Positions 1-8,760 of a stretch of 64,000 nucleotides of DNA are shown one piece after another. The first letter of the stretch is position 1, and each line of letters begins with the position of its first letter. The stretch comes from ZC4RG42 sp003242425 (GTDB lineage: Bacteria > Pseudomonadota > Gammaproteobacteria > Burkholderiales > SG8-39). The notes under the pieces are model-generated. The model was given only the letters and a program-made list of their open reading frames with translations, ran no database searches and was not told the DNA's origin. The translations under genes and the position numbers were made by a program. The DNA lies in NCBI GenBank assembly GCA_937907425.1, contig CALCIE010000081.1:74987-138986 (forward strand). The letters are read 5' to 3'.

Positions 1-1944
1 CGCGACGTGCTCGCGCACGCGCTGCAGCAGCAGGCTACCGTCGCCTTCGAGCATTACCTGCAGGAAGTGGCGGCACTCGCCGCGGAGCTGCCGATTTCCA
101 TCAGCCAGGTCCAGGTCTCGGACGAAGTGATTGCACTCGCCGAAGCCGCGCCCGCCACTTCGGAGCACCGCATCGACGAACCCTACCGCCGCGCGCTGAC
201 GTGGATCCACGCCCGACTCGCCGCCGCGGCGAAGAACCTCACCGGTCACGAATGGCGCAGCGTGCACACCGCGCCCGCGTACGAGACGGCCGAACAGTTC
301 GTCGCCGACCTGGAAGCGATCCGCCGCTCGCTCATCGAGCACAATTCCGCCGTGCTGGCACGCGGTCGCCTGCGGCATCTCATCACCGCGGCGCGCACCT
401 TCCGCTTCAACCTCGCCACGCTCGACCTGCGGCAGAATTCCGACGTGCACGAGGCGGTGGTCGCCGAGCTGTTCGCGCGCGCGGGCGTCGAGTCGGACTA
501 TCTCAACCTCGACGAAGAGGCGCGCGAAGCGCTGCTGGTGCGCGAGCTCGCGACCGCGCGGCCGCTCGTCTCGCCCTATATCCAGTATTCGCCGCTCACC
601 ACCAGCGAACTCGCGATCCTCCGGGAAGCCAAGCGCATCCACGATCAGTTCGGGCCGGAGGCGCTGCCGCACTACATCATTTCCAAGACCACCGCGGCCT
701 CGGACCTGCTGGAGACGGCGCTTCTGCTGCGCGAAGTCGGCATCTACATGCCCGGCATTCCGCCGCGCATCAACATGCGCATCATCCCGCTGTTCGAGAC
801 CATCGACGACCTGCGCAACTGCGCGCACATCCTGGAGCGCTTCCTCACCCAGCCCGGCATGCTGGCGATCGCGCACGAATGCTGGCGCGACACCGTCGAG
901 GTCATGCTCGGCTACTCGGACAGCAACAAGGACGGCGGTTTCCTCACCTCGAGCTGGGAGCTCTATCTCGCCGAGATCCGGCTCATGCAGCTCTGCGAGC
1001 GGCTGGGCCTCACGCTGCGTCTGTTCCACGGCCGCGGCGGCACGGTGGGCCGCGGCGGCGGTCCGACCTATGAAGCCATCCTGGCGCAGCCCGCCGGCGC
1101 GGTGAGCGGACAGATCCGTATCACCGAACAGGGCGAGGTGATCGCGAGCAAGTATTCCAACCGCGAGATCGGCCGCCGCAACCTCGAAACCATGGTCGCG
1201 GCGACCATCGAAGCCACGTTGCTGGAGACCGAGGCGAGCGAGGAGACCGAGCGCTTCCGCGCGGTCATGGACGTGCTCTCGCAGCATGCCTACCGCGCCT
1301 ACCGCGCGCTGGTATACGAGACGCCCGGCTTCAACGACTACTTCCGCGCCGCCACGCCGATCAACGAGATCTCCGAGCTCAAGATCGGCAGCCGCCCGGC
1401 CTCGCGCAAGCCCTCGAACCGCATCGAGGACCTGCGCGCCATCCCCTGGGTGTTCAGCTGGGCGCAAAGCCGCGTGCTGCTGCCCGGCTGGTACGGCTTC
1501 GGCTCGGCGGTGCGCGCCTATCTGCAGACCGAGAAGAACGGCCTCGCGCTGCTCAAGCGCATGTACAAGCGCTGGCCTTTCTTCCGCACGCTGATTTCCA
1601 ACATGGACATGGTGATGGCCAAGACCGACATGGCCATCGCCTCGCGTTACGCCGCGCTGGTGCCGGACAAGAAGCTGCGCAACAAGGTGTTCGGGCGAAT
1701 CCAGGAAGAATGGAAGTGGACGCGCAAAGCCATTCTCGACATCAACGGCCAGCGCGAGCTGCTCGCCTGCAACCCGCTGCTCGCGCGTTCCATCCGCAAC
1801 CGCGTCCCGTACATCGACCCGCTCAACCACATCCAGGTCGAGCTGCTGCGCCGGCACCGTTCGGGCCAGAGCGACGAACGCATCCATCGCGGCATCCACC
1901 GCACCATCAACGGCGTCGCTGCGGGCTTGCGCAACTCGGGTTGA
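1..1944 (+). CDS. ppc: Phosphoenolpyruvate carboxylase, 3' part (5' end outside window)
   Basis: The reading frame is open from base 1 and gives 647 residues. Family members are close to 900 residues, so roughly the first quarter lies left of the window, including the N-terminal catalytic histidine region. The enzyme carboxylates phosphoenolpyruvate to oxaloacetate in the cytoplasm, refilling the TCA cycle. The visible part carries two hallmark active-site loops: GYSDSNKDGG near 303-312 and FHGRGGTVGRGGGP about 40 residues later. The protein ends in LRNSG, close to the conserved xNTG carboxyl terminus that contributes to the active site, so the 3' end is intact. It converges on the response regulator gene, with only 15 bases between the stop codons and no clear terminator. 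Identification is secure; only the start is unknown. Confidence 0.97.
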   Translation, partial: RDVLAHALQQQATVAFEHYLQEVAALAAELPISISQVQVSDEVIALAEAAPATSEHRIDEPYRRALTWIHARLAAAAKNLTGHEWRSVHTAPAYETAEQFVADLEAIRRSLIEHNSAVLARGRLRHLITAARTFRFNLATLDLRQNSDVHEAVVAELFARAGVESDYLNLDEEAREALLVRELATARPLVSPYIQYSPLTTSELAILREAKRIHDQFGPEALPHYIISKTTAASDLLETALLLREVGIYMPGIPPRINMRIIPLFETIDDLRNCAHILERFLTQPGMLAIAHECWRDTVEVMLGYSDSNKDGGFLTSSWELYLAEIRLMQLCERLGLTLRLFHGRGGTVGRGGGPTYEAILAQPAGAVSGQIRITEQGEVIASKYSNREIGRRNLETMVAATIEATLLETEASEETERFRAVMDVLSQHAYRAYRALVYETPGFNDYFRAATPINEISELKIGSRPASRKPSNRIEDLRAIPWVFSWAQSRVLLPGWYGFGSAVRAYLQTEKNGLALLKRMYKRWPFFRTLISNMDMVMAKTDMAIASRYAALVPDKKLRNKVFGRIQEEWKWTRKAILDINGQRELLACNPLLARSIRNRVPYIDPLNHIQVELLRRHRSGQSDERIHRGIHRTINGVAAGLRNSG

Positions 1945-1959
1945 GCGGAAGGCCGGTGC

Positions 1960-2727
1960 TCAGGCGGTGCCGGCCGCAAGCAGCGCCTTGACGGCCGGCC
2001 ACTGCCGGCGGCTCACCGGCAGTCTCTCCTCGCAGCCGTCGAGCAGCACGGCCCAGCCCGCCTCCTCGCCGCTCGCGTCCACCACGCGTTCGCAGCCGCG
2101 CAGGTAGCGCCGCGCCACCAGACAGGAGCGGTGGATGCGCACGAACAGTTCGGCGAATTCCTGCTCCAGGCGGGTGAGCGATTCCTCGATCACGTACTCG
2201 CGCTCGCGGGTACGCACCGTCACGTACTTCAGCTCCGCCTTGAGATACAGCACGTCCGCGAGCGGTACCAGCAGGATGCGCCCGCGCTCGCTCACGGACA
2301 GGAAACGGCGCGCCTCGCCTGCCGCCGCGGCCGCGTTCTGCAGCTGCTCGGCGGTGGCCATGCGCGCCTTCTGCAAGGCCACCTGCAGGCGCGCCGCGCG
2401 CACCGGTTTCAGCAGGTAATCGAGCGCGTTCACCTCGAAGGCGTGCACGGCGTGCTGGTCGTACGCGGTCACGAAAATGATTCCCGGCGGATCGGGCATG
2501 CGCAGCACGTGGCGCGCGAACTCGATGCCGCTCATCTGCGGCATGTGGATGTCCACCAGCACAAGGTCCACGCGCCGTTCCTGCAGGAAAGCGAGCGCCG
2601 CCGGGCCGTTGGCCGCCTCGCCGACGACGACGTGGGGCACGGCCGCCGCCACGTCGCCCAGCACTTCGCGCAGGCGCTCGCGCGCCGGCGCCTCATCGTC
2701 CACGAGCAGCAGGCGGAGCGGATTCAT
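1960..2727 (-). CDS. LytTR-family response regulator (AlgR-like)
   Basis: This 255-residue DNA-binding response regulator has an N-terminal receiver domain (about 4-120) with the acidic pair D10/D11, phospho-acceptor D59 (VLVDIHMP) and the conserved lysine in YLLKPV. A C-terminal LytTR domain (about 150-250) carries FVRIHRSCLVARRYL. The architecture matches Pseudomonas AlgR and related betaproteobacterial regulators. It overlaps the upstream histidine kinase gene by 4 bases (start inside ATGA-type junction), so the two are translationally coupled and form one two-component system. The target genes cannot be read from this window. In many relatives hemC follows this pair; here ppc lies immediately downstream in convergent orientation. 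Confidence 0.93.
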   Translation of the reverse strand: MNPLRLLLVDDEAPARERLREVLGDVAAAVPHVVVGEAANGPAALAFLQERRVDLVLVDIHMPQMSGIEFARHVLRMPDPPGIIFVTAYDQHAVHAFEVNALDYLLKPVRAARLQVALQKARMATAEQLQNAAAAAGEARRFLSVSERGRILLVPLADVLYLKAELKYVTVRTREREYVIEESLTRLEQEFAELFVRIHRSCLVARRYLRGCERVVDASGEEAGWAVLLDGCEERLPVSRRQWPAVKALLAAGTA

Positions 2728-3779
2728 CGTTGCGGTCCCAGGGTAATGGGGCCGAAGGAAAGCGGTTGCGACAGCTCTTCGGCCTTCTTGTAGGGAAGAT
2801 CGATGCGGATCTCGTACACCTCTCCGCGCACCTCGGTCTTGAGCGTCGCCTCGACGTCGAAATGCAGCGCCAGCCGCTCGCGGATGTTGGCGAGCGCGAT
2901 GCGGTTGCCCTGGCGATGCTGATGATCGACGTGATAGGGATTGCGCAGGCGGAACTGCACGCGGTCGCGCAGCCGCGCGATCGCGATCTCGATGGTGCCG
3001 GGTTCGATGCCCGGCTCGATGCCGTGATAGACGGCGTTCTCCACCAGCGGCTGCAGCAATAGCGGCGGCACCAGCGCATCCATCGGCGCCTTTTCGGTCC
3101 GCCAGTCCACCCGCAGGCGTGAACCGAGCCGCAACTGTTCGAGGTTGAGGTACTGGCGCGTGAGCGCGAGTTCGTGTTCGAGCGTCACGAGTTTCTTGTT
3201 GTCGGCCATCACCTGCCGGTAGAGCTCGGCGAGATCCTCCAGCGCCGCTTCCGCGCGGCGCGCGTCCTTGCGGATCAGCGACAGCACCGCGTTAATGGTG
3301 TTGAAGAGGAAATGCGGCCGGATGCGCGCCTGCAGCGCCTGCAGACGCGCCTCGGACAGCGCCGGCGAGAAGGCCCGTTCGCGCAGATGGAAGTAGCCGG
3401 CGAGCAGACCGGTGGCGAGCAGCGCATAGGCCGCGCCGCGCAGCATTTCGGGCGCGGAAGCGTCCACCATGGCGAGCAGCCGCTGTACGCCGAGGGTGAC
3501 GAGCACGACCGTCACGGCGATCAGCGCCAGCCCCCGCCAGTAAGGCAGCCGCTGCAGCACCGGGTTGAGCAGCCACAACGCCACGAGCGCGGCGAGCAGC
3601 GCCGGCTCCACCGCCAGGGCGATACCGAGGAACTGCTCGACCAGCTCGGCGAAACTGTGCGCATGGACGGTGGCGGCGAAGAAGGCCGCGCCGTTCACCG
3701 CGATCAGGATGCGCGCCAGCACGCCGAGATTGCGCAGATCCGGCAGCACATCGGGCGTTGCGGCGCTACGCGTCGGCAT
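2724..3779 (-). CDS. LytS/AlgZ-type sensor histidine kinase
   Basis: This is the membrane sensor kinase partner of the overlapping LytTR regulator. From the ATG at 3779 it has 351 residues, with four hydrophobic segments in the first 135 residues. A His_kinase domain follows, whose phospho-acceptor is H156 in IRPHFLFNTINA, then an HATPase-like ATP-binding region with QPLVENAVYHGIEPG. A TTG start 45 bases upstream would add 15 arginine-rich residues and is disfavoured because ATG gives the family-like N-terminus MPTRSAATPDVL. No periplasmic ligand domain is visible, so the signal is probably sensed in or near the membrane. It is divergent from argH, with 165 bases between the two starts. Confidence 0.9.
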   Translation of the reverse strand: MPTRSAATPDVLPDLRNLGVLARILIAVNGAAFFAATVHAHSFAELVEQFLGIALAVEPALLAALVALWLLNPVLQRLPYWRGLALIAVTVVLVTLGVQRLLAMVDASAPEMLRGAAYALLATGLLAGYFHLRERAFSPALSEARLQALQARIRPHFLFNTINAVLSLIRKDARRAEAALEDLAELYRQVMADNKKLVTLEHELALTRQYLNLEQLRLGSRLRVDWRTEKAPMDALVPPLLLQPLVENAVYHGIEPGIEPGTIEIAIARLRDRVQFRLRNPYHVDHQHRQGNRIALANIRERLALHFDVEATLKTEVRGEVYEIRIDLPYKKAEELSQPLSFGPITLGPQR

Positions 3780-3797
3780 GGCGCTGGACGCGTTGCG

Positions 3798-3819
3798 TCC
3801 CGGGCGACGAAGCCCGGGA
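3798..3819. other. Perfect 8-bp inverted repeat upstream of the sensor kinase
   Basis: Arms TCCCGGGC (3798-3805) and GCCCGGGA (3812-3819) flank a 6-base loop. They lie just upstream of the sensor kinase ATG and inside the divergent region shared with argH. It could be an mRNA hairpin or an operator; no T-run follows on either strand, so a standard terminator is unlikely. Confidence 0.4.
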
Positions 3820-3944
3820 TTCAAAAAGGCCGCGCGGGCGGAGGGGCTTTTGACTTAGAATCTGCACGCTTTCAGCTCTCGGAGCGCGTTGCGGACGCCG
3901 TGCAACGCGCGGACTCGGAACCCACGCCCATTTTGCAAGCTGCA

Positions 3945-5348
3945 ATGCCAGGCTCGAAGGAAAACCATCACGCCCGTCCGACCACTTGGTCCGGCCGTTT
4001 CAGCGAAGCCGTGGACGAACGCGTGAAGCGCTACACCGCTTCAGTCGATTTCGACAAGCGCCTGGCGCTGCACGACATCCGGGGCTCGCTCGCGCACGCC
4101 AGGATGCTGGCGGCGCAAGGCATTCTCTCCGAGGCCGACCTGGCCGACATCGAGCGCGGCATGGCCGCGATCCGCGAGGAGATCCTCGCCGGCAAGTTCG
4201 AATGGTCGCTGGATGCCGAGGACGTGCATCTCAACATCGAGCGCCGCCTGACCGCGCTGGTGGGCGACGCCGGCAAGCGGCTGCACACCGGCCGCTCGCG
4301 CAACGACCAGGTCGCGACCGACATCCGCCTGTGGCTGCGCGACGCGATCGACGACATCGACCGCCTGATCGCCGCGCTGCAGCGCGCGCTGGTGGATCTC
4401 GCGGAAAAGCACGCCGACACCGTAATGCCCGGCTTCACGCATCTGCAGGTCGCGCAGCCGGTGAGCTTCGGCCATCACCTGCTCGCCTATTACGAAATGC
4501 TCAAGCGCGACCGCGAACGACTGGCCGACTGCCGCAAGCGCGTGAACCGCCTGCCGCTCGGCGCCGCGGCGCTCGCCGGTACGTCGTATCCCATCGACCG
4601 TGAGCACGTCGCGCGGGAGCTGGGTTTCGAGGGCGTTTGCGAGAACTCGCTCGACGCGGTCTCCGATCGCGACTTCGCGATCGAATTCTGTGCCGCGGCC
4701 GCGCTTCTCATGGTGCACCTGTCGCGCTTCTGCGAGGAGCTGATCCTCTGGATGAGCCCGCGCTTCGGCTTCATCACCCTGCCGGACCGCTATTGCACGG
4801 GCTCCTCCATCATGCCGCAAAAGAAGAACCCGGACGTGCCGGAACTGGCGCGCGGCAAGACCGGACGCGTGGTCGGCCACCTCATGGGCCTGCTGATGCT
4901 CATGAAGTCGCAGCCGCTCGCCTACAACAAGGACAACCAGGAAGACAAGGAGCCGCTGTTCGACACCGTCGACACGCTCGTCGACACGCTGGCGATCTTC
5001 GCCGAGATGGTGCCCGGCATCGCGCCGCGTCCGGAGGCGATGCGCGCCGCAGCGCAGGAAGGCTACGCCACGGCCACCGATCTCGCCGACTATCTGGTGA
5101 AGCGCGGCATCCCCTTCCGCGACGCGCACGAAGCGGTCGCGCGCGCGGTGCGCCTTGCCGAAACCCGCGGCTGCGATCTGGCCGATCTGTCCTTGGCAGA
5201 GCTGCAGCAGTTCGCGCCGGTCGTCGCGGACGACGTGTACCAGGTTCTCACCGTTGAGGGTTCGCTGCGCGCGCGCAAGCATCGCGGCGCCACCGCGCCT
5301 GAGCAGGTGCGCGAGGCCGCCCGGCGCGCGCGTGCGGAACTTGGCTGA
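3945..5348 (+). CDS. argH: Argininosuccinate lyase
   Basis: ArgH cleaves argininosuccinate to arginine and fumarate, the last step of arginine synthesis, as a cytoplasmic tetramer of the fumarase/aspartase superfamily. The signature loop GSSIMPQKKNPD is present, as are the early RLALHDIRGSLAHARML segment and THLQVAQPVSFGHHLLAY. The ATG at 3945 gives 467 residues, the usual length, and the family-like start PTTWSGRFSEAVDERV. The frame stays open far upstream, but that part is antisense to the sensor kinase and is not coding. No strong ribosome binding site is seen at this ATG. argA, the first gene of the pathway, lies about 10 kb away, so the pathway is not one operon. Confidence 0.97.
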   Translation: MPGSKENHHARPTTWSGRFSEAVDERVKRYTASVDFDKRLALHDIRGSLAHARMLAAQGILSEADLADIERGMAAIREEILAGKFEWSLDAEDVHLNIERRLTALVGDAGKRLHTGRSRNDQVATDIRLWLRDAIDDIDRLIAALQRALVDLAEKHADTVMPGFTHLQVAQPVSFGHHLLAYYEMLKRDRERLADCRKRVNRLPLGAAALAGTSYPIDREHVARELGFEGVCENSLDAVSDRDFAIEFCAAAALLMVHLSRFCEELILWMSPRFGFITLPDRYCTGSSIMPQKKNPDVPELARGKTGRVVGHLMGLLMLMKSQPLAYNKDNQEDKEPLFDTVDTLVDTLAIFAEMVPGIAPRPEAMRAAAQEGYATATDLADYLVKRGIPFRDAHEAVARAVRLAETRGCDLADLSLAELQQFAPVVADDVYQVLTVEGSLRARKHRGATAPEQVREAARRARAELG

Positions 5349-5522
5349 TTCCGCCGCCCCGTGCGCTTGAGCGCGCGGCGTGCCTGCGATAAACATCTCT
5401 TCACGAACCGGCCGCCAAAGCTGCCCGTCCGGCAGCGGGCGCGTTTATCGCTAGCGCTTCGCGAATCCGCCCGCCGGCGGTCCGTGTCCTGCAGTCCGAA
5501 ACCGCATTGGGGTGGAGCCACC

Positions 5523-6401
5523 GTGGAAGCCGCCTTGAGGGAAACCCTGAGCCGGGTGCTCGGCGAGCGTTGCGAGCTCCATGTGCTGCGTCCGGTGAGC
5601 GGCGGCTGTATCCACCGCTGCTACGCCATCGAGACCTCCGAAGGGCCGTATTTCCTCAAGCTGAGCGATCCCGCGCACGGTCCCACGCTGATCGCAGAGG
5701 CCGACGGCCTGCAGGCGCTGCACGCAGCGGGCATGCGCGTGCCATCCGTAATCGCCCAGGGTGAAGTGGGCGACCAACGCTTCCTGCTCCTGGAATATCT
5801 GGATCTCGTGCGCAGCACGGCCGCCTCCCAATGGGCGCTCGGCCGCTCGCTCGCGCAATTGCACACGCACGCACTCGCCGACCGCTACGGCTGGCACACG
5901 TCCAACTTCATCGGCCTTACGCCGCAGGCGAACGCCTGGCACGAGGACTGGACGGCGTTCTGGCTGTCGCAGCGCCTGCGCCCGCAACTGAAACGCGCGG
6001 CGGCAAACGGCCATACCGGCAGCCTGCAGACGCTGGGCGAACGCTTCATGGAGGCACTGCCCGCGCTGCTCGGCGGCCACCGGCCGCCCGCGGCGCTGCT
6101 GCACGGCGATCTGTGGGGCGGCAACGCCGGCACGCTCGCCGACGGCTCGCCGGTGATCTTCGATCCCGCGGCGTACTACGGCGATCCCGAAGCGGATCTG
6201 GCCATGACCGAGCTCTTCGGCGGCTTCCGGCCGGAGTTCTACGCCGGCTATCGCGAAGTGCGCGCCATCGACCCCGGCTACGCGGTGCGCAAGCACGTGT
6301 ACAACCTCTATCACGTGCTCAACCACCTCAATCTGTTCGGCGGCGGCTACCGCCAGCAGGCCGAACAGCTCATGCGGCGCCTGCTTGCCGAAGTGCGCTG
6401 A
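5523..6401 (+). CDS. Fructosamine kinase family protein
   Basis: This is a 292-residue member of the fructosamine-3-kinase / ketosamine-3-kinase family, which phosphorylates sugar-amine adducts on proteins or small molecules and helps reverse glycation. Visible kinase-like features are the N-lobe strand with YFLKL, the catalytic-loop segment LLHGDLWGGNAG and the metal-binding FDPAAYYGDPEADLAM. The start is set at GTG 5523, preceded by GGTGGAG at 5511-5517; upstream in-frame sequence is basic and not conserved-looking. The gene stands alone between argH and a convergent glutaredoxin, with a shared terminator hairpin after the stop. The physiological substrate is not deducible. Confidence 0.92.
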   Translation: MEAALRETLSRVLGERCELHVLRPVSGGCIHRCYAIETSEGPYFLKLSDPAHGPTLIAEADGLQALHAAGMRVPSVIAQGEVGDQRFLLLEYLDLVRSTAASQWALGRSLAQLHTHALADRYGWHTSNFIGLTPQANAWHEDWTAFWLSQRLRPQLKRAAANGHTGSLQTLGERFMEALPALLGGHRPPAALLHGDLWGGNAGTLADGSPVIFDPAAYYGDPEADLAMTELFGGFRPEFYAGYREVRAIDPGYAVRKHVYNLYHVLNHLNLFGGGYRQQAEQLMRRLLAEVR

Positions 6402-6409
6402 AAACGAAA

Positions 6410-6430
6410 CGAGGGGCCTTGCGCCCCTCG
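6410..6430. terminator. Bidirectional hairpin terminator
   Basis: CGAGGGGC (6410-6417) and GCCCCTCG (6423-6430) form a perfect 8-bp stem with a 5-base loop between two convergent genes. On the minus strand the stem is followed by TTTCGTTTT, which makes it a good factor-independent terminator for the glutaredoxin gene. On the plus strand the T-tract is weaker. Confidence 0.7.
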
Positions 6431-6452
6431 TCGTGTCTCGCCAACCCGTTGC

Positions 6453-6764
6453 TTATTGCTGCTGCAACAGCTTCTGCAGCTCGCCCGACTGGTACATCTC
6501 GCGCATGATGTCGGCGCCGCCGACGAACTCGCCGTTGACGTAGAGCTGCGGGATGGTGGGCCAGTTGGCGTATTCCTTGATGCCCTGGCGGATCGCCTCG
6601 TCCTCCAGTACGTTGACCGCGTGGAAGTCGTCCACGCCGCAGGCGCGCAGCACCTGCACCGCCTGCGCGGAGAAGCCGCAGAGCGGGAAATCCGCCGTGC
6701 CTTTCATGTAGAGCACCACCCGGTGCGAGGCCAGCGTTTCGCGGATACGTTGTTGCACGTCCAT
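6453..6764 (-). CDS. grxD: Monothiol glutaredoxin, Grx4 family
   Basis: This 103-residue single-domain glutaredoxin has the monothiol active site CGFS at 29-32 and glutathione-contact elements KGTADFPLCGFS, WPTIPQLYVNGEFVGG and DIMREMYQSGEL. Proteins of this class bind a glutathione-ligated [2Fe-2S] cluster as a homodimer or with BolA, and act in iron-sulfur cluster delivery and iron sensing rather than as reductases. The length is standard. prmC lies upstream on the same strand, with an 80-base gap, so cotranscription with hemA-prfA-prmC is possible but not shown. Confidence 0.96.
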   Translation of the reverse strand: MDVQQRIRETLASHRVVLYMKGTADFPLCGFSAQAVQVLRACGVDDFHAVNVLEDEAIRQGIKEYANWPTIPQLYVNGEFVGGADIMREMYQSGELQKLLQQQ

Positions 6765-6844
6765 TGAGGTTTCCTTTCGTGAGGGCGCGAACCGCGCCGG
6801 ATGGGAGAAAAAATTCTAGGTACCGCTCAGACAGGGGTCAACGC

Positions 6845-7657
6845 TCAGGGTTTCGCCCCGCCCGTGACGCGCGCAATGCCGGCGAGATCGTCCCAGCTTG
6901 CCACGTCCCGGAAGCCGCAGGCCTGCAGCAGGTCGCGGCAGCGCGCCGCCTGGTCGTAGCCGTGCTCGAACAACAGCCAGCCGCCCGGCTCCAGGCGCTC
7001 GACCGACTGGGCGACGATGGCGCGGATGCAGTCGAGCCCGTCGGCGCCGCCCACCAGCGCCTGGCGCGGCTCGAAGCGCACGTCGCCCTGTTGCAGATGC
7101 GCGTCGCCGGCCGCGATGTAGGGCGGATTGGACACGATCACGTCGAAGCGGCCGGGCGGCACCTCGCTCAGCCAGTCGCTGCGCACGAAGCGCACCGCGA
7201 CGCCGTGACGCTGCGCGTTGAGGCGCGCGACGTTGAGCGCCGCCTCCGAAATGTCGCAGGCCCACACTTCGGCGTCGGGCAGATGCTTCGCCAGCGCGAT
7301 CGCCACCGCCCCGCTGCCGGTGCCCAGGTCGATCAGCCGCCCGGCGCGGTTGGGCGCGAGTTCGATCGCCAGCTCCACCAGCAATTCCGTCTCCGGCCGC
7401 GGGATCAGCACGTCGGGCGTGACGGCGAGTTCCAGGCTGTAGAACTCGCGCTCGCCGGTGATGTAGGCGATGGGCTCGCCCGCCTGGCGGCGCGCATAGA
7501 GCTTGCGCGCGATCCGGATCTGGTTCTCGTCGGCGCATTCGTCGGCATGCGCGAGCAGCCATGCGCGCGGGCGCGCGGTGGCCGCCTCGAGCAGAATCTT
7601 CGCCTCCGATTCCGGAAGACCGCTTTCGCGCAGCAGTTGCCGGTAGGTGACGGCCAT
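6845..7657 (-). CDS. prmC: Release factor N5-glutamine methyltransferase
   Basis: PrmC (HemK) methylates the glutamine of the GGQ motif in release factors RF1 and RF2, which increases peptide-release efficiency. The 270-residue protein has the helical N-terminal release-factor-binding domain and a Rossmann methyltransferase domain, with the SAM-binding motif DLGTGSGAV at 110-118 and the diagnostic NPPY at 177-180. It sits 4 bases downstream of prfA, which encodes its substrate, on the same strand; this hemA-prfA-prmC order is widespread in proteobacteria. Confidence 0.97.
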   Translation of the reverse strand: MAVTYRQLLRESGLPESEAKILLEAATARPRAWLLAHADECADENQIRIARKLYARRQAGEPIAYITGEREFYSLELAVTPDVLIPRPETELLVELAIELAPNRAGRLIDLGTGSGAVAIALAKHLPDAEVWACDISEAALNVARLNAQRHGVAVRFVRSDWLSEVPPGRFDVIVSNPPYIAAGDAHLQQGDVRFEPRQALVGGADGLDCIRAIVAQSVERLEPGGWLLFEHGYDQAARCRDLLQACGFRDVASWDDLAGIARVTGGAKP

Positions 7658-7661
7658 CGCT

Positions 7662-8750
7662 TCAGGCCGCCATCTCTTCGCCCATCGCCGCCAGCTGCTC
7701 GGCCTGGTATTCGGCGGCGAGCGCGTCGATCAGCTCGTCCAGGTCGCCGTCCATGATGGCGCCGATCTTGTAGAGCGTGAGGTTGATGCGGTGGTCGGTC
7801 ACGCGCCCCTGCGGGAAGTTGTAGGTGCGGATGCGCTCGGAACGGTCGCCGCTGCCGATCAGCGACTTGCGCGTAGCCGCTTCCTTGGCCTGCTTCTCGC
7901 GCAGCTGCATGTCCTTGATGCGCGCGGCGAGCACCGCCATCGCGCGCGCCTTGTTCTTGTGCTGCGAGCGGTCCTCCTGGCATTCGACCACGATGCCGGT
8001 GGGCAGGTGCGTGATGCGCACCGCCGAATCGGTGCGGTTGACGTGCTGTCCGCCGGCACCGGAGGCGCGGAAGGTGTCGATGCGCAGATCGGCGGGATTC
8101 AGCTCCACGTCCCCGATTTCATCTGCCTCCGGGAGCACGGCCACGGTGCAGGCCGAGGTGTGGATGCGGCCCTGCGCCTCGGTCTCCGGCACGCGCTGCA
8201 CGCGATGACCGCCGGATTCGAACTTCAGGCGCGAATAGGCGCCCTCGCCGACGATGCGCACGATCACTTCGCGGTAGCCGCCCAGATCGGAGGGGCTTTC
8301 GGAAATCAGTTCGACCTGCCAGCGGCGGCGCTCCGCATAGCGCGTGTACATGCGCAGCAGATCGGCGGCGAACAGCGCCGATTCCTCGCCGCCGGTGCCG
8401 GCGCGGATTTCCAGGAAGATGTTGCGCGCGTCGTTGGGATCCTTCGGCAGCAGCAGCTTCTGCAGTTCCAGATGCAGCGCCTCCATGCGGCGCTCGGCCG
8501 CTTCCAGCTCGCTTTGCGCGAAGGCGCGCATTTCAGGATCGGCCAGCATTTCCCGCGCGGCTTCGGCGTCGGCTTGCGCCGCCTTGTATTCGCGATAGCG
8601 CTCGACCACGGGCGTGATTTCGGCGTGCTCGCGCGACAGGCGGCGGTATTCCTCCATGTCGCTGGTCGCGTCTTCGGCCGACAGGCGCGCGTTCACTTCC
8701 TCAAGACGGCGCGCGAGCTGGTCGAGCTTGAGAGCAAGACTGTTCTTCAT
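7662..8750 (-). CDS. prfA: Peptide chain release factor 1
   Basis: RF1 recognises UAA and UAG stop codons in the ribosomal A site and triggers peptide release. The 362-residue protein has the peptidyl-transferase motif GGQ at 233-235. The codon-recognition tripeptide position reads P-E-T at 188-190, which fits the PxT of RF1 and not the SPF of RF2. No in-frame TGA frameshift site is present, as expected for RF1. It lies 10 bases downstream of hemA and 4 bases upstream of prmC. Confidence 0.98.
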   Translation of the reverse strand: MKNSLALKLDQLARRLEEVNARLSAEDATSDMEEYRRLSREHAEITPVVERYREYKAAQADAEAAREMLADPEMRAFAQSELEAAERRMEALHLELQKLLLPKDPNDARNIFLEIRAGTGGEESALFAADLLRMYTRYAERRRWQVELISESPSDLGGYREVIVRIVGEGAYSRLKFESGGHRVQRVPETEAQGRIHTSACTVAVLPEADEIGDVELNPADLRIDTFRASGAGGQHVNRTDSAVRITHLPTGIVVECQEDRSQHKNKARAMAVLAARIKDMQLREKQAKEAATRKSLIGSGDRSERIRTYNFPQGRVTDHRINLTLYKIGAIMDGDLDELIDALAAEYQAEQLAAMGEEMAA

Positions 8751-8760
8751 GCGTGAGACT

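Noticed and set aside
3174..3944. 257-codon N-terminal extension of argH
   Set aside because: It is antisense to the sensor kinase. ArgH family length and N-terminus fit the ATG at 3945.
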